Shown: one piece after another, positions 59,614 to 64,000 of the stretch
Numbering within the stretch: position 1 is the first letter of the stretch
Layout: each line of letters begins with the position of its first letter
Assembly: GCF_010389155.1 (NCBI RefSeq)
Contig: NC_057769.1
Span: forward strand, 2,976,001 to 3,040,000
Reading direction: 5' to 3'
Length of the DNA: 64,000 nt
From: Erigeron canadensis
Taxonomy: Eukaryota > Streptophyta > Magnoliopsida > Asterales > Asteraceae
Translations under genes and position numbers: made by a program
Notes under the pieces: model-generated
What the model was told of the DNA's origin: nothing
The model's input: only the letters and a program-made list of their open reading frames with translations
Database searches by the model: none

Positions 59614-62097
59614 ATGAAAATCAAAACAACAGAATTTTTTTGTGCATCACCAGCTTCAACAGCCATATGCACAACCATGAACCAACACGCCATGGTCCGA
59701 CGTGGCGGTGGGTCGTCGACCACCCCACGGCCGATAAACCACCGTCACTATAACTATTACAACAACCATTATCAATTTGATTTTGGAGATAAACCAAAGT
59801 TTAAAGCACCAACAATCCCTTGTACTTCACAACAACATATTGACCCTAAACCTTACACTGCTTACTTACAAAAAAACCGAAAAAGCACATCGTCCGCCAC
59901 CACTACAACAACAACGTTAAAAAACATTCATGTTACTAGAAATGTCGATGACGGTGTTATGTTGGCTAGAAGAAAAAGTAGTGCTGATTTGATTGATAGA
60001 AATAATATAACAACTCGTGGTTCATCTTCTAGATATCTTTTAAATAACAATCCTATATTTTTCGACGAATTAAAGGATAACAAAGGTGCAATAGTAGTTA
60101 GTGAACCGGTTTGGCCAGATTATGATTCACCTTCAGTGACCAAGAAGTCTTGTTTGTCATCGTCTAGGCCGTCAAATGCTAGAGGTGATGAGTCTCCTGC
60201 ATTGGTTAAGTCTAGATCATCGTCCATTCGATTAGGTGCAACCGTGGAGTCCCCACGCCATTTGATATCTTCGAGGTCGTCGGCTCGTTCTCGTGACCAG
60301 GTTTGCACTTTTCTCACATAAGTAGTGTAGTGTAGCTAGTCGTGTTTTGTAATTTTCTGATATGGTAAATGCTATAAGGTTATATGTATATTAGTATATA
60401 TATTCTTAATTTTATCAAATTATCTCTAATCATCGATCATTGATGATATATTTGTCATCTTTGATCATTAACGTATCGATAATATATTTAGCAACTGCAT
60501 TAGTCCAACTGGTTGATACATGTTACGTTTTTTCTGATCATATGTTTTGATTAGATTCTTTAAAATGACGAGTCTGTCAATTTTTTTAAAAAATATTTGT
60601 TCTATCTCTTGAATACCGTAGAAACAAAGTGAAATTTAAAACGCCTAATCCTTGTATGATAGAATGATATTCATTAAATGGACTTAAAACTATTTCAATG
60701 AAAATACGTATTTTAAAGGGAATATTTGACTGTGTTAAACACATCTCAAACATATATATATACATTGAAATCGAATATACTTCATCACCATTTTATGTTT
60801 TCTTGTGTCTTGATTTTGTTGTTATATAGCTTAAAGAAAGGATTTAAGTTAAAAATATAAAATTTTACAAAACTATTTTCTAATATTTCAATATGGTAAA
60901 AGAAATTAAAGTAAATTTTGAAATGGAAAATAATTTTTTATTAGGGAGATAATGGTTTTAATTTTTACAGGTATTACCTGAATTTGGCTTTTTGTTAAAT
61001 TAATATAAACTAAAAAAGAGGCCAAAACTTGGCTTTTTATACAGAATTACAGTATTAAAAAATTCAACTTAAAGTAGCACTCTTTGATTGTGGATCTATT
61101 TATTTTTATAAAATAATTAAAAAGTTATATATAGTTTTATTGAACTATGTAAACTACAGAATGGATGACAGATTAATATTGTCCGTACTTTCTCAAACTC
61201 AAAGATTCGACAATTCGAATCTTATCTTTAAATGTGACTAAAACAAAAACATAAAATATATATATTTTTCAAAGATTATACAATATTAACAAAACCTCAT
61301 CGTAATATAGTGCGACATTGCACGTACACTAGATAACAAGATGGGTTGATATAAGTATTTGAAGACAAAAATGTGCTCCAAGCCTTGTGACTAACTGATC
61401 TGGTCATCATTATATAAAAAAAAACTATACTAAAACAAAATATATTACTCATGCTTATTATAGACAGGAAATTAAACTATTTTATATTATGAAATTGGTT
61501 TTTTAATAAATTAAAATTGATGATAATTAAAAGTACATTTAATATATATTTCGTGCAGGTTGTGGAATTGAGGGTGTCGATTCATTGCAAGGGATGCGAA
61601 GGGAAAGTAAGAAAACATATTTCAAGAATGGAAGGTATATTTATTTCTGCAGGATATAATTAATATCCAAATTTTGGAGATCAGAAGTAATTTAGGATAT
61701 GATAAAAGTAAAATAGATACGCATAAAACCAGTTGGGAAATGCTAAATACAACATTTAGATAATTTATGCATCTTAAACACAACCTTAAGGGCTGTATTT
61801 AGCAAATTCCAAACCAGTTTTATATATAATCCTCATTGAATGCATTATTTTGAGCAAATTCGATTTGCGTTCTTCAACTTTTTGACAAATTGGTAATCTA
61901 TAGTTAAACATTATCTTGTTCCAATTTATGCAGGAGTGAAATCATTTCATATAGACTTAGAATCAAAGAAGGTTACAGTCATTGGAGATGTTACTCCGTT
62001 GAGTGTTCTTTCAAGCATTTCAAAGGTCAAAAATGCACAATTATGGCCATCTCCTTCCTCCTCTTCTTCTTCACCTTTTATTGCAATTGGATTCTAA
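59614..62097 (+). CDS. NaKR: NaKR-like HMA-domain protein (3 exons)
   Basis: Exons 59614-60300, 61559-61634 and 61934-62097 join in frame to 308 codons; both introns (1258 and 299 bp) have GT..AG ends. Residues 1-229 are a long Ser/Asn/Thr-rich, mostly disordered region with short conserved-looking words (ARRKSSADLIDR, SSRYLL). Residues 230-295 are a heavy-metal-associated domain: VVELRVSIHCKGCEG with the metal-ligand pair Cys239 and Cys242, then the ID..SKKVTVIGDVTPL strand pair and SSISKVKNAQLWPS. This order matches the SODIUM POTASSIUM ROOT DEFECTIVE (NaKR) family, which in Arabidopsis affects phloem function, ion balance and flowering. There is no CaaX box, unlike HIPP proteins. Function by family only. 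A MITE lies in intron 2. The continuous first-exon frame runs six codons into intron 1 (stop TAA about 60319), and the downstream splice is well supported by domain continuity. Confidence 0.9.
61736..61810. mobile_element. TAAGGGCTGT-family MITE remnant in NaKR intron 2
   Basis: GGAAATGCTAAATACAAC at the left and CTTAAGGGCTGTATTTAGCA at the right match the termini of this family. Only about 75 bp remain, so most of the interior is deleted. Confidence 0.65.
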
Positions 62098-62845
62098 CAT
62101 TACATTTCTACATCTTTTTTTTTATTTGTAATGAATATTTTGTATTTTATATTAGCTTCGACATGTATTTCTTTACGTGTATTTGTTGTAAAAGCACCAT
62201 AAATCTCAAGATAGTCGAGCCTTACGTACACACAAATCACCAGAAATATTAGTGTGTTGAAGGCTCTCAAGTTAACTTACACATGATTTTCTGGTGAGCC
62301 CGTCGCCGGAAAGTCTTAGTGTTTTTACAAAAAAAAATTGTATATCGTAGTAGATGATGATGGTGTACAAAAATCAATGGTCCTAGTTGGTCCTAAAATA
62401 AGAGGTGGTCTCAAAATATCATATAGACATTTTTATCAATTGATACGCCAATTAATGATTGTATATATATTTTTGAAAGGGTTTGAAAATTTGTTATAAA
62501 ATATTTTATTTTTTATCATCAAGTTTTGGATATAGATGACTTTTTATATACAAGATACCATCTTTTTATGCATATTATTAACAAAAATTTAAGGTTGTTA
62601 TTAGCAAAATTGTTTTTGAAACGGTCTGTATTTTAAAATAATCATAAGATCGATTGGATCATATATCTCTTGTTTTTTTCACTCTACCTTACAAAGCCAA
62701 AAATCTTCGAAAACAAAAGAACAATATATGTTGTATTGATGTACGTTGGGGCAAATTAGCTAATGATCGATTTCAACTTTTGGGCAGAAAGTAAAATAAA
62801 TAGAAAGTATTAACCATAATGCATGGCATATAAATATCGGGATGC
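62098..62845. other. 3' flank of the NaKR-like gene
   Basis: Contains the 3' untranslated region and AT-rich DNA. The frame at 62043-62252 overlaps exon 3 out of phase and is not a gene. Confidence 0.5.
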
Positions 62846-63023
62846 GTAACCCCACCAGGGGAAAATGTGTAACCCCACCACAGAGGGTATTGGCGGCGAC
62901 GTCACCGCTAATACTGCGGGCCCTCATGTCTGTAATGGTCCCCTGTTAATGTCAAAGTATTAGCGGCGACGTCGCCGCTAATACCTTAGTCGGGTTGACT
63001 TGTCTGGTGGTGTTACCCTCTGC
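62846..63023. repeat. Inverted-repeat element with two GC-rich palindromes
   Basis: GTAACCCCACCA words at the left (62846-62880) face CTGGTGGTGTTACCC at the right. Between them are a perfect 28-bp palindrome (62957-62984, TATTAGCGGCGACGTCGCCG..) and an imperfect copy exactly 70 bp upstream (62887-62914). This is probably a small DNA transposon; the family is not assigned. Confidence 0.6.
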
Positions 63024-63463
63024 CATAAATATATAATCAACTAACAAAAGGAGTATGTAGTTCGGTCTACTACGAAAATACAAGACCTATCTTTTTCTCA
63101 TTCAAAGTTATAGTTTGGTCAGGCTTTTCAAAAAGGAATAAATATAATCCAAAGCATTAGTGGGTTTGGTCTACGGTCTATCACATAGGAATTGTAATCT
63201 TAATCTAAAGTCTACTTGTGTTCAAATATCATAAGTTTCACTATCAATTTTGTTGGTGAATGGTGACACATAAAAAGGATTTTGATTTCTAAAGATCGGT
63301 AAAAAAAAAAAAAAGTTAAGAGAATGTTGTAAAACAACGACCTAATAGCATAACACAATAAGATATAGAGAGAATAAGAAAATGAAAGGATATTTTCCAT
63401 TGATCTTGAATATTCTTGATTACAATGAGATGATTATATATAGAGCTATAGTTGATTATATGC
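63024..63463. other. AT-rich intergenic DNA
   Basis: No gene is recognised. Overlapping minus-strand frames (63212-63645) run through the fold-back element. Confidence 0.5.
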
Positions 63464-63943
63464 ATCCATAAAATTAACATAGTGAAATTATCATTATTTA
63501 AGTGTTTAACAATTGATCTGTCAAAATCGAAAAAATCACGTTTTTTGTTGGATGCATCATTTTGATGAATATGCATCCAAGATGGATGCACAACACAAAA
63601 AACATGATTTTCTCGATTTTGACAGACCAATGTATTGTTAAACACTTAAATTAAGATAATTGGATTGAGTTTCCCTAAAGTTAATATCAACTTTATAGGT
63701 AAAGTTGATGGATGTGGACCATTGGATTAAAATCAATGGTTAAGATTAAAAAATCATTTTTGAATCTTAACCTTTAATTTGAATTGAATGGCCGAGATGA
63801 TCCTAACTTTACCTATAAAGTTACAATAACTTTAGGGAATCTCAATCCAAGATAATTTCACTATATTAGTTTTATGGACTATTAATACATCAAAATGTAG
63901 TTTTTAAATGTTCTCACCGTGTTCTTATTTTAAGACTGTTCAA
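63464..63943. mobile_element. Large fold-back MITE, interrupted copy
   Basis: Matches 57172-57528 (TTTGATGAATATGCATCCAA, then GATGGATGCAC). The outer left arm is missing, and the right arm is complete (CTATTAATACATCAAAATGT, then AGTTTTTAAATGTTCTCACC). It is interrupted by 63661-63849. Confidence 0.7.
63661..63849. mobile_element. TIR MITE nested in the fold-back MITE
   Basis: Ends TGGATTGAGTTTCCCTAAAG and CTTTAGGGAATCTCAATCCA are inverted repeats. AGATAAT flanks both sides (63654-63660, 63850-63856). If the shared A is counted, the duplication is 8 bp (AAGATAAT), as for hAT elements. Internal AACTTTATAGGTAAAGTT and AACTTTACCTATAAAGTT add a second inverted pair. Confidence 0.85.
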
Positions 63944-64000
63944 GTGTTCAATGAATCAATTACAGAAATAAAAGTTTTGTTAAAATAAGAGGTTTTAATT

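Overview
This is a plant nuclear genomic window, strongly AT-rich with GC-rich islands. It carries single-exon and short-intron plant genes in a sea of small transposable elements. The proteins are eudicot-type; the repeat style would suit Asteraceae, but that is only a guess. A run of exactly 100 N (33635-33734) marks an assembly gap of unknown size.

Genes. Four host genes look intact: (1) 12247-12717 (+), a 156-residue basic protein of an uncharacterised plant family; (2) 21831-23228 (-), an intronless 3-ketoacyl-CoA synthase of the KCS3/KCS12/KCS19 type with Cys-His-Asn catalytic residues; (3) 36326-38224 (-), an intronless EXO70 exocyst subunit, most like the EXO70H subfamily; (4) 59614-62097 (+), a three-exon NaKR-like heavy-metal-associated-domain protein of 308 residues. 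They do not form a pathway or operon. Gene relics are a frameshifted myosin XI coiled-coil exon (9223-9369, -) and unassigned exon-like pieces near 8.0, 34.6, 46.3-46.7 and 53.8 kb.

Mobile DNA. A CACTA (En/Spm) element begins at 29390 and runs into the gap. Its minus-strand accessory gene (Transposase_24-like and C48/Ulp1 protease-like) can be followed exon by exon and carries a TGG-to-TAG nonsense change beside the catalytic His. At least 15 copies of a Helitron-like non-autonomous family (5' TCTATACTAT-type, GC-rich 3' hairpin, ends CTCG/CTAG/CTGA) are scattered through the window. In two places one copy sits inside the first few bases of another, exactly between A and T. hAT MITEs with perfect 8-bp target duplications lie at 2666, 6921, 11718, 41408 and 51065. 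There is also a CACTA MITE with a 3-bp duplication (25676-26071), large fold-back MITEs, a MITE family with a TAAGGGCTGT-type terminal palindrome, and tRNA-type SINEs of three kinds, including one with a perfect 17-bp target duplication. A 5'-truncated poly(A) retroposon and a possible solo-LTR remnant complete the list.

Layout: 0-8 kb MITE/Helitron-rich; 8-11 kb gene relics and one copy of a split local duplication; 12 kb small gene; 13-20 kb AT-rich, holding the second duplication copy; 21-23 kb KCS; 24-29 kb MITEs and SINEs; 29-34 kb CACTA and gap; 35-42 kb EXO70 between nested Helitron clusters; 42-59 kb gene-poor with SINEs and MITEs; 59-62 kb NaKR gene; 62-64 kb palindromes and nested MITEs.
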